A stretch of 64,000 nucleotides of DNA from Tillus elongatus. Lineage: Eukaryota; Arthropoda; Insecta; Coleoptera; Cleridae. The stretch spans positions 77,806,891-77,870,890 of the forward strand of contig OZ023270.1 of assembly GCA_964006375.1 (NCBI GenBank). Direction: 5' to 3'. Of the stretch, positions 49,291-61,603 are shown one piece after another. Numbering within the stretch: the stretch's first letter is position 1; each line of letters opens with the position of its first letter. A program made the position numbers and the translations under genes. The notes under the pieces are model-generated. The model was not told where the DNA came from. It saw only the letters and a program-made list of their open reading frames with translations, and did no database searches.

Positions 49291-50003
49291 AAAACTATTT
49301 GCGAAAACCAGATGATATCAGTCAATAGAAAATGCATTACAAATAATTTTTAGATGTCGCAATTAATGTTAGGTCATTCTTACCGTTGAACAAACAACAA
49401 ACAATCTGAGAGAAGACTATCATATTCTCATGACTATGATGGGAGAATGAGTGTAGAATGTTCTGTCCTGGAATGAGAGAATATTCGAGATGCCAGACGA
49501 GAAATCCCAGGTATGTGAGCGCTAATAGAGGAGATGGACAGATAGCGCCAATGTCAGAGTTAATAGATTATTAGTGTGTATGGGACCACAGGGCAATCTT
49601 ATTGTTTTATACTAGGAGATATATCGACCAGAGGTGATTGGATTATGTAAGGTGATTCTTCATTATAGGCATCTTAGTTAACTATTTTTTAGTTACCAAT
49701 TTTCTCATGGTAACCATTTTAAATGAATACTTTTGTTTCTTACGTATATATGTATGCAATAATATTAATAGTAACAAAAATAGGTATATTGCCATAGCCG
49801 TAGACTAGGTGTGTTTATGTAGTACTCTAGGAAATTTGTAAGTTTTTAAGTAAAGCGATCAGAAACATATTTTAAACGTATGTGAAACGATTAAGTCTAC
49901 GCTGCCTGAATTCATATGCTAAAAATGCTAAACTTCTGTTTCACAATATCCTAGAAAAATGATAAGATCAATAGTTGATTGAAATTAAATAAGTGTATAA
50001 AAG
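49291..50003. other. No gene recognised
   Basis: Unassigned A+T-rich sequence with no frame or repeat partner seen. Confidence 0.3.
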
Positions 50004-51415
<1,412 letters not shown>

Positions 51416-51421
51416 CGATAG

Positions 51422-51760
51422 TTGATCGATTTCTTAAATGTAATTAAATATCTTAAAGAAACTATTGTTTATCGCGTGCCCAAATATATAAACCATACCA
51501 AATGGCAAAGGGCGGAGTTAATATCTAATAATCAAATTTATGAAATTCTTCTGAAATATCCAGACTATTGGAAGCAAGTTGATGCGTCCTTCAAAGAAGG
51601 ACTAAAATAGGGTCGGGAAAAATTAAAACAAAAGACTGAAGCTTTATTTGTTGAAAACGAATTGAAAGTGGCTCAATTCGAGGAATATAACTAGCAGCTA
51701 AGGAAACTCATGGATATTTTAGAAAAAGGTCATAAAGAAGCAATACTATTCTATATACAA
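51422..51760 (+). pseudogene. Unrecognised coding-like remnant
   Basis: Frame 51422-51610 continues past one stop with the same character: KYINHTKWQRAELISNNQIY, EILLKYPDYWKQVDASFKEG, a stop, REKLKQKTEALFVENELKVA, a stop, QLRKLMDILEKGHKEA. The composition (Lys, Glu, Trp, Tyr, few low-complexity runs) looks like a decayed helical protein and not like random A+T-rich DNA. I do not recognise the family. It sits beside the 3' side of a PLE that reads from the other strand. Confidence 0.3.
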
Positions 51761-51810
51761 TGAAATCTGAAAAACATGAAGGTAAAGATAAGCACACTTG
51801 GAGAACCCAA

Positions 51811-51860
51811 ACGATCTGACGATCGTTTCACTAACCAGGTTAGCGTCATCAGAGGATGAA
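51811..51860 (-). ncRNA. Hammerhead-ribozyme-like motif with intact CUGAUGA core
   Basis: Minus strand: CTGATGA, C, stem GCTAA/TTAGT with loop CCTGG, GAAA, a very short palindromic helix III (ACGATCGT), then the GTC cleavage triplet and AGATC. The core boxes match the consensus and helix III has the short palindromic form reported for PLE hammerheads. Helix I is weak (four pairs with a bulge). The best candidate of the five motifs in the window. Confidence 0.5.
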
Positions 51861-52120
51861 TAATTCTAAATATCTTTTATCCGCATCTATATTTATAAAA
51901 TGTACCTGCAATTCTACAGGTAGTCGGTCACTAGCGATGAGCGAGGTTCAACCATACCTAAATTAATATATTTTCGTTTGCGAAAATATCTGTATTCTTT
52001 TATTATCTCTCGGACATGCTTTTGCCGGTATTTATTTTATAAAGCAATCTATCAGGTAACTGCTCATTGGCGGCGGAGCGAGGTTCATACATTTTTTTAT
52101 TATTACTATATTTAGCAGCA

Positions 52121-52268
<148 letters not shown>

Positions 52269-52309
52269 GCGCAGGCGTTTAGTTGTCCTGGTTGACTAAC
52301 ATTTTTTAT

Positions 52310-52520
52310 TCATTTTAGATTCTTCTCATTAACGTGGTGATTATTATCCCAAATAGGTCAGGCGATCGAAGATCTATCTATAGTATCGTATTCTAATTGT
52401 GCTGCTCAATGCTCCTTAAATCTAATTCGAATAGATCTTTTTGTTTGTCCAGCGTATTTCAGATCACGATCTTTACAACTTATTTCATAAATTCCCAACA
52501 TTTTGTCCCTAATATCCTTC
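52310..52520 (-). pseudogene. PLE GIY-YIG endonuclease domain
   Basis: Minus strand frame reads DKMLGIYEISCKDRDLKYAG then QTKRSIRIRFKEH, a stop, and AAQLEYDTIDRSSIA. This is the GIY-YIG signature with GIY...YAG, Arg and the EH pair. Stops interrupt it after the core. GIY-YIG is the DNA-cutting domain of PLEs and is preceded here by NLLGNPKEKD, typical of the linker from the reverse transcriptase. Confidence 0.75.
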
Positions 52521-52860
52521 TCTTTTGGGTTGCCTAACAAGTTTTTCAAAGTATTATTTGTCGAAAATGTTAGTTGCAGGTTGGCTTTTTTTTAAATGCT
52601 ATCTAGACCCCTTGTGAGTCGAGGTTCAAATAGTAAGCAAAAAAAGTTTTTTTCGGCTTCCTCTTCTTTACACGTCGTTGATTCCGCTAACATTGTCTTT
52701 GTTTTCTGTTAATTCCTCCACTAGGCAAGCAGTGTATCCGTTATATTCGGCCACGCTCTTAATATAGTTTAATGATTTGGTATATCTACTTTTACTTAAA
52801 GAAAAATTAATTAACCTACCTAAGCCGTCAGGTCTTTTAAGATGTGTTGTGGTAATTTGG

Positions 52861-53394
52861 GTTCTTTAAGTGTGCTTATCAGTGCACATCAGACATTCCA
52901 AACTTCACTTAATGAAGGTAAAGATTCATTTGATTTTGGGATGAAAAAATCAAAAGGCTTTTGAATTGAACTCGACAGGAAACTTAATCAGTCATTTATA
53001 CTTGACTGGGAAAAACACTACCAGCTGACCAATTATAGTGAAGTTTGTGCACTTTAACGAGAAACAAATAATATTTAAATGTGGACATAAACGGAATATC
53101 TATCTCTAGTGATTTAACAAGACAGAAACAAAAGCAGAACAATACTCTCAGAGAACATTTAAAAAGGGCCCGAAACAAAAATCATAACTCTTATATTGAT
53201 GGAAGGAAATTGTACTCCAGTGGGTTGGTTTTTTTCAGTAGAGCAGCTAGATCACAAACAGAAAAAATCTGAGCGAAGATGACTTGGTGTCGAAGAAAAC
53301 ATCTGGCAGCGGTCACTCAAAACCAACCCCAAGTCAAGTTAGTTAAGACACGTCAAGAAGACAAGACTTTCCAAGGAAACAGGAATTTTTAGGT
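52861..53394 (+). other. Mostly unassigned; possible LINE ORF1-like fragment
   Basis: Frame 53081-53272 reads ISISSDLTRQKQKQNNTLRE then HLKRARNKNHNSYIDGRKLY. The I-x-I-S-x-D-L-T...L...A-R...K...Y-x-x-G-x-x-x-x pattern resembles the FP-type domain of insect LINE-associated first proteins. The rest holds no recognisable feature. Confidence 0.35.
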
Positions 53395-53960
53395 ACACAC
53401 TCGATGTAAAGAGCATTGAGAAGTTATTTAACATCGTATTTCAAAATAGTCCTGAAAGCAGAATAAAAACAAGTAAGAAGCTCATACAAATATCATCCAC
53501 CAGGTTGCTCACTACCAGCGATGCAGATCGTTTTTTCCTAAAACCAAATTGTGAGTGTTAGTAAGTTATCCTCTAGCGATGAATTGATTCGGGTATGCAA
53601 CACAACTTCAAATATTTTAGAAAAAAAAATGGAATTATAGAAATTGGTCTGTAATTTTACAATGACTCACAATCTCCTTTCTTGAAAACTGGGGCAGCTT
53701 TAAGGCATTTGGAAATGTATTCTTAGATAAACAAGTGTTTATGAATTTAGTGACTTTCATAGAACATTCAGTGCATCTTAAAATTTTTATATTAAAACAA
53801 TCCACGGAACAAGTATTTCTTAAACCAGATATTACATCTATGACTTCAATATACATGTGACCATTTTGAATGAACAATTTTTAGTTTTGTTATTAGTTTT
53901 TATTTATTCAATGCAATAACATATGTTCTTGCAACATTAAGTTTCCAAGTTCATCTGTCT
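53395..53960 (-). pseudogene. LINE reverse transcriptase fragment, inverted copy of 63486-64000
   Basis: Minus strand. FSKIFEVVLHTRINS and QFGFRKKRS-type sequence near 53535-53625 (several frames), and KVTKFINTCLSKNTFPNALK in frame 53635-53877. These belong to the finger region of a LINE reverse transcriptase (FPNALK...VFKKGD...NYRP...FSKIFE...QFGFRK). The whole segment matches 63486-64000 in inverted orientation with scattered substitutions and indels. Confidence 0.7.
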
Positions 53961-54334
53961 GAACCAGTGTTCGATGCCTTTCAGAGAGTCTGCAAGACCA
54001 TTCGAAGGGTCCCGCAAGATTACTGGTGTGTCAAGAGCGAATAATGTTGTCTTTTAGACCAGTACATCAGGTAATTCATTTATATACCGCGGAAACAGCA
54101 CTGGCACCTAAACTGAACACTGCGGAACGCTAGACAATTCTGTTTCCCATTTTGAGGTCCACATTGGTTCTGTTGTGGATCATTATAGATAACAGATTAT
54201 TTTTTGTTGGTCATATATGACTTTATTAAATTGTGCAATGAGAAATACTGTCGAATGTTTTCGATAAATTCATGAGCGTACATAGATTTATTTTTTGTTC
54301 TATCCCTCCAATATCTCTGTAATCTCCTAAAAAA

Positions 54335-55532
54335 CTTCTGGACGCAGCAAGTGCGTTATGGTAGTGAATTTTCATAAAAATGATTTTAATAGCTAACATG
54401 TTTTTTAAGAAAGCAGGCATCAATCTATATAGTAGAAAAAATATGCCATGTTTCATCAAAATAACTTTATTGTTTGAAAATGTACAAAAAATTCCGAAAG
54501 TAAACTTAAATTGATCCCGAAAAAACAGGTTTCCTGGTCAACCTTATAGGTTAATAGCAAATTTAGCTTTTCAAATTTGAAGCATTTAATGAAAATTCGC
54601 TACCATAACGCACTTGCTGCGTCCCGAATTTCTTTTCTTACAAAGATGTATTATATTTCGATGGAAAATGCAAAAATGCAATAACATAGGGCGTGTTCGA
54701 TTAAAAAGTTCGCTACCATAAGGCACTTGCTGCGTCACGAATTTCTTTTCTTGCAAAGATGTATTATATTTCGATGGAAAATGCAATAACATAGGGCGTG
54801 TTCGATTAAACAAAAATTTGAATTACCAACGACTTATGGGCCATCCTGTAATTGTGGAAATATTTTTTAAGATGTAGCTTAAGACACCCTATAATTAATG
54901 TATACCATTTTTTTCGTAACTTGCATTATAACGGATATATTGAGCTTTAATGATTTTTTACGAAAATTTGACAAAAATGATATACCATTAAACGATAATC
55001 TCTATAGCCAACACTACTACCAAAGCATCAGAGAAAGAGTGTATTTTAAATTAATATTCTGGGAATATTTTAGTAAAATTAAGGACAATGACGATTGAAA
55101 CTAAGAGTTCAGGCTTTGTAAAGCATTCTACTTGAGACATTTTCTTTCCATAGCTGATATTAATTTCAGGTTCATTGCCTAAATATTACCAATTTTGACG
55201 TTTGAAATCGCGAGTTTGACGTTTTGAGGAAAACCCAAATTTATTTTCCTTCAAATGCCTGCAACTTTTTATCCTTCAACCTACAAAGCTAAATTTTGGT
55301 AGCTAGCTTACGTATGGTGATATGAACCGGCGTACCAAATTTGGTTGCCATTACTTTGTTAATTCCGGAGATATAAACTTTTTTCGAATGAAAACTCAAA
55401 ATTTTCCCGGAAAACCTCGTCTGATTTTTCTGACTAACGAACTTATACAAGCCATTTACAAAAGGAAGGTATGTGCCAAATTTTTATCAAAATCTGCCCA
55501 TTATTTTTTTGAGTTATCGGTGTGATACATAC

Positions 55533-55615
<83 letters not shown>
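54335..55615 (+). repeat. Family H long copy, left half, split by BEL element
   Basis: End A TTCTGGACGCAGCAAGTGCG at 54336. The palindromic A module is closed by ACGCACTTGCTGCGTCCCG at about 54608-54626. A tandem duplication of about 115 bp covers the reversed end A and what follows (54594 and 54710). Long-form modules lead to (TA)n 55534-55615. The BEL LTR begins at 55616; the second half of the unit is at 61609-61812. Confidence 0.85.
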
Positions 55616-55619
<4 letters not shown>

Positions 55620-55799
55620 AGAACTAGTCTTTCACTATAAACTATTCACTATTACTATAAGAAATGTGTAGCTCTAACATTATAACAATTTATTTACTCT
55701 ATCTGTCAAACTACACTGTTGCTATCAATAATAACAAAACTATCAATAAAATAACAAAACACAAGGGTAACATGCAAACATGATATATAATTTTCAACA
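55616..55799 (-). repeat. BEL 3' LTR
   Basis: 184 bp. In element orientation it starts TGTTGAAAATT and ends TTCTAACA (TG...CA). Compared with the 5' LTR it has 14 extra bases near 55636 (a partial repeat of ACTAT...TTC) and lacks 8 bases near 55688. I see no substitution between the two copies. Confidence 0.95.
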
Positions 55800-55812
55800 T
55801 TTCTCCCCCCTA
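55800..55812 (-). other. BEL polypurine tract
   Basis: Reads TAGGGGGGAGAAA in element orientation, directly before the 3' LTR, the expected primer site for plus-strand DNA. Confidence 0.85.
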
Positions 55813-56201
55813 AATATAGTCTAATTGTCTTCTAACATTTGTATAGGACAAACTTTTGATACCGGCCGCCTATATACTCCTGTTTTGGTTTTCACATCCA
55901 CAATTCTAATTTTTCCATCTTTTGAAGGGTAAATTTCTTCAACTACTCCAAGTGGCCAGTTGTTTCGAGGTAACTGATTGTCCATTACGATTGCAATTTC
56001 CTTCTTTTTTAAGTTTCTATTTTGACTTAACCATTTTGATCTTGAATAGCAGATATTCTTTTATCCATCGTTTCCAAAAATGTTCAGATAATTGTTGAGA
56101 GTGCATCCATTGTTTTCTTAAAGTCACTTTTTCTGGAAAAATACAAAATGGTTTTGTAATACTTGATGTCCCGATAAGAAAACTATTTGGGGTTAAACTT
56201 T
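55813..56201 (-). pseudogene. BEL polyprotein C-terminal remnant
   Basis: Minus strand, several frames: MHSQQLSEHFWKRWIKEYL near 56090, the NLKKE-type basic stretch, and WKN-NCGCENQN near 55890. These correspond to the region after the integrase core in BEL/Pao proteins. A frame change near 56235 and internal stops separate it from the integrase. Confidence 0.65.
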
Positions 56202-56843
56202 CTAAATTACCAGAATCTGATGATATATATGTGAGTGGTTTACTATATTAACAGTGTGTTCGATTTCTGCAAAGACCGTTCGGAGTACCTCAAATTTGGG
56301 TATTCTCTCTTTTAGTATCACCTTCATGGTATCCTTTACACTTCTCACTAGTCTCTCCCACACTCCCCGCATATGAGGACCACCTGTAGGAGTTAATTTC
56401 CATTCTATGTCTTCTGTGACTAATTGTCTTTCCACCAGACCCTGATCCATTTTCTTTAATTCTAATTTCAATTCTTTATCTGAAAACTTTAAATTTGTTC
56501 CATTATCACTCCACATGATCTTTGGCTGCCCTCTTCTTGCTATGAATCTTCTAATTGCCTGTATAGCTGAATCAGTAGTTAAACTATCTGCAATTTCTAG
56601 ATGTATCGCTCTCACTGAAAGACAAGTGATGAGTACTCCATATTTTCTTTCCTTTCTTCTTCCTACTGATGTTTCTATCGGTCCAAAATAATCAACTCCT
56701 GTAAAAACGAAAGGTCTTACTGGTCGCTGTAGTCTTTCCTTGGGAAGTTTTGCCATCTGAGGTATTACAGGTTTTGCTTTTCGAATTCTACAAAAAAGGC
56801 ATTGATTAATTATTGATGCTATCGTTTTTCTTCCTTTTATCAT
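56202..56843 (-). pseudogene. BEL integrase core
   Basis: 213 codons. The second half of the zinc-binding domain is C15-x-x-C18 (CLFC). The catalytic residues are D51 (FTGVDYFGPI), D113 (WSDNGTNL) and E163 (VWERLVRSVK), so the D-D-E triad is present. GGPHMRG stands where GAPHMGG is usual. The frame departs from the family after EIEHTVN (about residue 200), where a frameshift leads to an early end. Upstream it is out of frame with the preceding piece. Confidence 0.85.
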
Positions 56844-56857
56844 CCAAAATCTTTGTC

Positions 56858-57109
56858 TTATCTCATTATATGGTAGTGCTTTATTAGTAACTTAGTAAAA
56901 CAATGCTGTCCATCAAGAATCAATGGACTTTTAGTTTCTGTGTCTAAACCTGGAGCATTGTCTATTCTGCCATCAATGCATATAAGACCTTCTTTTAAAA
57001 TAGGAGACAATCTATATATACGACTCTCTTTGCTTACAACTTTTGCTTTCGAAAGTAGTCTATAATCTGTAGGAAATGAATCCTTTTGGGCTTTTAAACA
57101 CAAAAACTT
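56858..57109 (-). pseudogene. BEL integrase N-terminal zinc-domain part
   Basis: Reads SPILKEGLICIDGRIDNAPG and LILDGQHCFTKLLIKHYH, the start of the H-H-C-C zinc-binding domain, then runs into a stop at 56858-56860; integrase continues in another frame. At its upstream side a single TAG (57110-57112) separates it from the RNase H part in the same frame. Confidence 0.8.
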
Positions 57110-57835
57110 CTATGCAGTTTTAAGCTCTTGACACGAAATTTCGTTACATGTTTCTCTCTTCTGAGCGATTTTTATGAATTTAAAAACATATGCGGTTGTC
57201 CTAATTAATTTTATATAATTAGAAAATCTTGATATGTCAGGAAGGAAGGAATTTTCTTTGATTTCATGATTGACTAAAACTATTTCGTAGTCATTTTCTT
57301 CCATGCTTGGTTTTTTTAAGGCAAAATTCTCTTCTGGCCAGAAACAAGGAGGTAAATATAGAAACTCAGGACCTTTTAACCATCTGCTTTCTGTTGATAA
57401 ATCGATTTCTTCGTAGTCTCTTGTTGCTTCATCTGCTATGTTGAGTTTTGACGGTATCCAATTCCATTGTGATGCTTCTGTAATTTCTAAAATTTCTCCT
57501 ACTCTATGACTTACAAATGATGGTAAGTTTACAGTTTCTGACCGCAGCCAAGAGAGTACCGTTGTAGAATCTGACCAAAATACGGTTTGGTTAATTTTAA
57601 TGGTGTGTTCGTTTCGTATAGTGTTTGCTAAACGGCTCCATATTACTGCTGACTGTAGCTCTAATCTGGGTATTGTCATTGGTTTCAAAGGACTTATTTG
57701 ATTTCGTGACATTATAAGACATACTCTAACTATTTCTCCCACTTCAAAACGAAAATAGGCAGCTGCTGCAAATGCTTGTTGGCTTGCATCACAAAATACA
57801 TGTAGTTGTAAGTTTCTAACATTAAAGTAATTCAA
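57110..57835 (-). pseudogene. BEL RNase H domain
   Basis: 241 codons. The acidic residues are D16 (VFCDASQQAF), E59 (IPRLELQSA), D89 (WSDSTTVLSW) and D135 (NIADEATRD). RNase H removes the RNA strand after reverse transcription. The catalytic set is complete. The frame ends at TAG 57110-57112. Between this piece and the reverse transcriptase remnant to the right there is a gap with stops (57836-57886). Confidence 0.85.
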
Positions 57836-57886
57836 ATTATAGCATCTTTGAATTTTTTACTTAGAAATTGTTTTTAATCCCTTAAT

Positions 57887-58614
57887 CTATGATGACCATT
57901 TCTTATTATCTAGGTCTGAAATTTTGTCATCCCAATCCAAACCGCTTTTCCAAATTTTCTGCATTAAAATTTTAGCCTTTACTATATAATGTCCAAGTAA
58001 TCCTAGTGGGTCAAAAATAGACATAATAACTTTTAACATCTGTCTTTTTGTTGGTACGATACTACCTGATAAAATTTCTTTATCAATTCTGTCTAAATTG
58101 AGAGGAAAACGTAAAACATCTTCCTTGGGTTCCCATTTTAATCCCAATACGCGATATTCCAGGATCTTCAAACAAATTTTCTGTAAAACGAACGTTTTCT
58201 GGTATATAGTTTTTGAAAACTTTTTAAGAATTTCAGACCCACCCTCTTAATTCAAAACCTCCTTTCTTGTGGATTGATATTACTTCATTTATTAACTTTG
58301 CAGCTTTCTCCGTACTCTCTGAACTGTCCAAATAATCATCCATGTAATGTCGTTTGCTTCCACTGCGCCTGGATACAAATTTTCAAATTCTAAAGCATTT
58401 CTGTTTTTTATATACTGTGCAGTATACGGTGAAGATACTGCACCAAAAATCATGACTTGCATAACATAAGTATCAAAGTTTTCTGTGGGACTGTTTCTCC
58501 ATAAAAACCTTTGGGCATGTTGATCTTCATTTCTAATTAATACCATATGGAACATTTCTCTAATATCGGCTGAAAATGCTATCGGCTTTTCTCTAAATTT
58601 CCATATAATACCAA
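57887..58614 (-). pseudogene. BEL reverse transcriptase, broken
   Basis: Minus strand. Frame 58292-58555 has HAQRFLWRNSPTENFDTYVM and QVMIFGAVSSPYTAQYIKNR. The region of the YxDD catalytic box (about 58330-58360) is encoded but out of frame with what precedes it, after an indel near 58365. Two stops lie near 58215-58235. Frame 57887-58171 has the connection region (VLGLKWEPKEDVLRF, MSIFDPLGLLGHYIVKAKIL). The enzyme cannot be made from this copy. Confidence 0.85.
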
Positions 58615-61359
58615 CTAAACTGTTGTATAGTCTGGTCCTTTTAATAAGTAATCATTTAGACTTTTACCTTGAACTTTCGCTGCTGCATCCATTACAAATC
58701 GTAGCTTGCCTGGTTTGTTAGTGCTCATTACCCCAAAGTGTGGTAAATACCAAACTTTTTCTTGATGCTGTTCTAAATCTTCTTTAGTTAGCTGTCTAGC
58801 ATATCCCTTTTCTACATATTCAACTATTTTTTGGGAATACGCTTTGAAAAACACCTTGTTCATAGTCATCTTTTTTTCTATAGACCTAAATCTTTGTATT
58901 GCTATGCTTTTGCTATTAGGAAGACTTCCTTCCTCATTTCGCCACAAGAGACCACTTTCCCATCTATCATCTTTCCTTCTTGATATTCTTTTTATTAAAT
59001 GTTCTGCTTGCTCATCTTCTTTTGTTTGATGTTTCAGGCCTTGATATTTTATTCCTAACGATTCAGTAGTAAAGAAGTATTTAACTAAATTTTGAAGTTC
59101 TTCATTCGACTGTTCCTTTTCTATGTCTAAATTTAAATGAAAATTTGTGAAGTTGTCCATTTTTCCTTTAAATTGATTTATGTTACCATGGACGACGAAA
59201 CCAAGTTTAGTATTTGAAAGAACAGGTGAGGTTTTTGGACCTTCTATAAGCTGCCTAGTGACGATAAGTTCCCAGTAATCTTGACCTATTAATAATTTGG
59301 GTTGAACATTTTCTATGCTTGGAAAATCTATATTTTCTAGGTGCTTACATTTCCTTCTGAGCCGACTAGCATTCACACTCTGCACAGGTAGTTCTAAATA
59401 TCGTATAGTACATACATTTTCCATATTATAAAATTCTTTTTTATCAAGGGCAGCAATCTCAAAGTTGACTTTTCTGGTTCTTGAATGTTTCAAAATATTT
59501 TTGTCTGTCCACCTTAGATTTAAAGTACTTTCCTTTCCATATAGATCAAGTTCATTTGCCAATTCTTCATCTAAAAGAGTAATTGTGGAACCTTCATCAA
59601 ACAGTGCATAAATCTTGATTTCAGTATTTTTTGTTCGTATAATCACTGGTGCTATTTTAAGTAGAATTTGATTCATATAGTTTGGAGCTGTATATGCAAC
59701 TGTCTGTTTGGAGGGTCCTGCTATGTTACCATAATCATAACTCATCTGATCATCTTGGTTGTTACTGTGTTGTTCTTCAATTATTGTTGTAACACTACTT
59801 TCATTTTTACCTTCAAATTGGAGAAGTCTGTTATGGATTTTCTCACAGTTTTCACTGCCACATTTACGTTTACTTCTACAATCTGTGATTCTATGTAAGG
59901 ACTTTAAACAGCAAAAACACATTTTGTTGTCTTTGACTACTTTCCACCTATCAGCTATGCTCTTTTTTAAAAACACTTTACATTTATCTAGAGTATGTTT
60001 CTCTTTAAAAAGTGTACAGTTTTTTACTGTTAACACTTGCTTTTTATCTCCAACAATTACTAGTGCTCTTCGGTTATTATTTGAAACTTTCTGAGTTGAT
60101 ATACTCTGGATGTAACTGGCAGCTTGAGCTTTAGTACAAATCCAATTTCTAAAATCCTTTAAAGAATAACTACCTTTATTTTTAGCAAGCTTTTCACCCC
60201 ATGATAGCTGCATACTATACGGAAGTTTCTGCATTAAATCATCCATCAGTTGTGGGCAAAACATATAATTATTCATGTTCAATGACTCAAATGTTAGTGC
60301 TAGATTATTTACAGTTTCTGCAAAATTAGAAAGTGCTATAAAATCATTATATCTCACAATTGTAAGACTTTTGGCTTCATTTACTAATGTTTTTACAATA
60401 ATATCTGGTCTGCCGAATTTATTTTCCAATATTTTCATAATAGAAGAAGCTTCAACAGACACAGTGATTAATAATCCCTGAACTGCTCGACGAGCATCTC
60501 CCTTTAATGATTTTCTCAGTCTACATATATTTTCTTGATTGGTTAATGAGAGTATATCTGTTGTATGTATGTACTGGCTATAAAAACTTGGCCATTCTTT
60601 TGGATTTCTAGTAAAAATTGAAAGTTCTTTATCTATAGTTTGTCTTAGTAGTATTTTTTCAAGCGTATTGTTATGACTATTTACATTTTCTGATAGTGTA
60701 TCATTATCATACTGCTTACCACCTTTAAAATCTTTTGCATTGTCACTAACTTCTGTTTTAGTGTTACTTACATCTTTTAACCAAGATTTAACTCTGCTAT
60801 TGATTATCTCTTGATCTTGCAGGAAATCACCAGTTTCCTCGAAGTCTTTATTTCTATCCTCCATATGAACACTACTTCCAGAAATGCTTTTTAATTTCAG
60901 CTGTAACTCCATTTCTAACAACTCCTTTTGCTTCTGGTATCTCGCTTCTTTAATCTCCGCTTCCATCTTTGCCTTCGATTGTACCATCTTCGCCTTCGAT
61001 TCTACCATCTTCGCTTCCATGGCTTCAATAAGTCTTTTTTCTTCTAAATCGGCTAGTTTCTTTCTTGTTTCTAGTTGTACTCTTAACAGTTGACCTAATA
61101 ACGATGAATGTTCACTACCTTTACTAACTGATTCAGTTTTTGTTTTTACCTCTTTTAACATTATTTTAGTGCATTCATCAACTTCTCTATTTAAATATTC
61201 TGCAGGTGTATTTGAAAAACCTTTAAAATGTTTTGTAGATTGTAAGCTTTTACACCCTATGCTTCTATTTTCACCAATTAACTGTAAATTTTCATTTTCT
61301 GTCACTGATACTTTGTTGTCACATTTGACACTTCCATGTTTTTGTCGATTATTTTCCAT
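58615..61359 (-). CDS. BEL Gag-protease polyprotein, 3'-frameshifted
   Basis: The longest open frame of the window, 914 codons. A basic, coiled-coil-rich N-terminus (about residues 84-160, with three K-x-K/A-K-M-type repeats near 116-132) is followed by a DUF1759-type Gag region (about 236-390). Cys-His knuckles follow: C448...H455...C460, in which the usual second Cys is Phe (F451), then C481/C484...H489...C494 and C500...C505...H509. The aspartic protease active site is ALFDEGSTITLL (D588). Further on are the GQDYWELIVT and TKLGFVVHG stretches typical of BEL, and the start of the reverse transcriptase (LPHFGVMSTNKPGKLRFVMD). A frameshift at about 58617-58625 ends the frame within the reverse transcriptase. 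ATG 61359 is the first Met after the primer site. Gag packages RNA and protease processes the polyprotein. Confidence 0.9.
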   Translation of the reverse strand: MENNRQKHGSVKCDNKVSVTENENLQLIGENRSIGCKSLQSTKHFKGFSNTPAEYLNREVDECTKIMLKEVKTKTESVSKGSEHSSLLGQLLRVQLETRKKLADLEEKRLIEAMEAKMVESKAKMVQSKAKMEAEIKEARYQKQKELLEMELQLKLKSISGSSVHMEDRNKDFEETGDFLQDQEIINSRVKSWLKDVSNTKTEVSDNAKDFKGGKQYDNDTLSENVNSHNNTLEKILLRQTIDKELSIFTRNPKEWPSFYSQYIHTTDILSLTNQENICRLRKSLKGDARRAVQGLLITVSVEASSIMKILENKFGRPDIIVKTLVNEAKSLTIVRYNDFIALSNFAETVNNLALTFESLNMNNYMFCPQLMDDLMQKLPYSMQLSWGEKLAKNKGSYSLKDFRNWICTKAQAASYIQSISTQKVSNNNRRALVIVGDKKQVLTVKNCTLFKEKHTLDKCKVFLKKSIADRWKVVKDNKMCFCCLKSLHRITDCRSKRKCGSENCEKIHNRLLQFEGKNESSVTTIIEEQHSNNQDDQMSYDYGNIAGPSKQTVAYTAPNYMNQILLKIAPVIIRTKNTEIKIYALFDEGSTITLLDEELANELDLYGKESTLNLRWTDKNILKHSRTRKVNFEIAALDKKEFYNMENVCTIRYLELPVQSVNASRLRRKCKHLENIDFPSIENVQPKLLIGQDYWELIVTRQLIEGPKTSPVLSNTKLGFVVHGNINQFKGKMDNFTNFHLNLDIEKEQSNEELQNLVKYFFTTESLGIKYQGLKHQTKEDEQAEHLIKRISRRKDDRWESGLLWRNEEGSLPNSKSIAIQRFRSIEKKMTMNKVFFKAYSQKIVEYVEKGYARQLTKEDLEQHQEKVWYLPHFGVMSTNKPGKLRFVMDAAAKVQGKSLNDYLLKGPDYTTV

Positions 61360-61408
61360 TCTGCCAAAGGATTTTCCTACACTGAACTATTTCTCCCAGG
61401 GCTGAGTT

Positions 61409-61426
61409 TCAAATCCAGAAGGACCA
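61409..61426 (-). other. BEL primer-binding site
   Basis: In element orientation TGGTCCTTCTGGATTTGA, four bases inside the 5' LTR. It is complementary to a tRNA 3' end of the form ...TCC-AGAAGGA-CCA. The tRNA is not identified; the acceptor end is nearest to a Tyr-type AAGGA by eye. Confidence 0.7.
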
Positions 61427-61430
61427 ATAA

Positions 61431-61603
61431 TGTTAGAACTAGTCTTTCACTATTACTATAAGAAATGTGTAGCTCTAACATTATAACAATATAACAATTT
61501 ATTTACTCTATCTGTCAAACTACACTGTTGCTATCAATAATAACAAAACTATCAATAAAATAACAAAACACAAGGGTAACATGCAAACATGATATATAAT
61601 TTT

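Noticed and set aside
59668..60094. Plus-strand frames across 58844-61405
   Set aside because: They are antisense to the 914-codon BEL frame and show no independent motifs.
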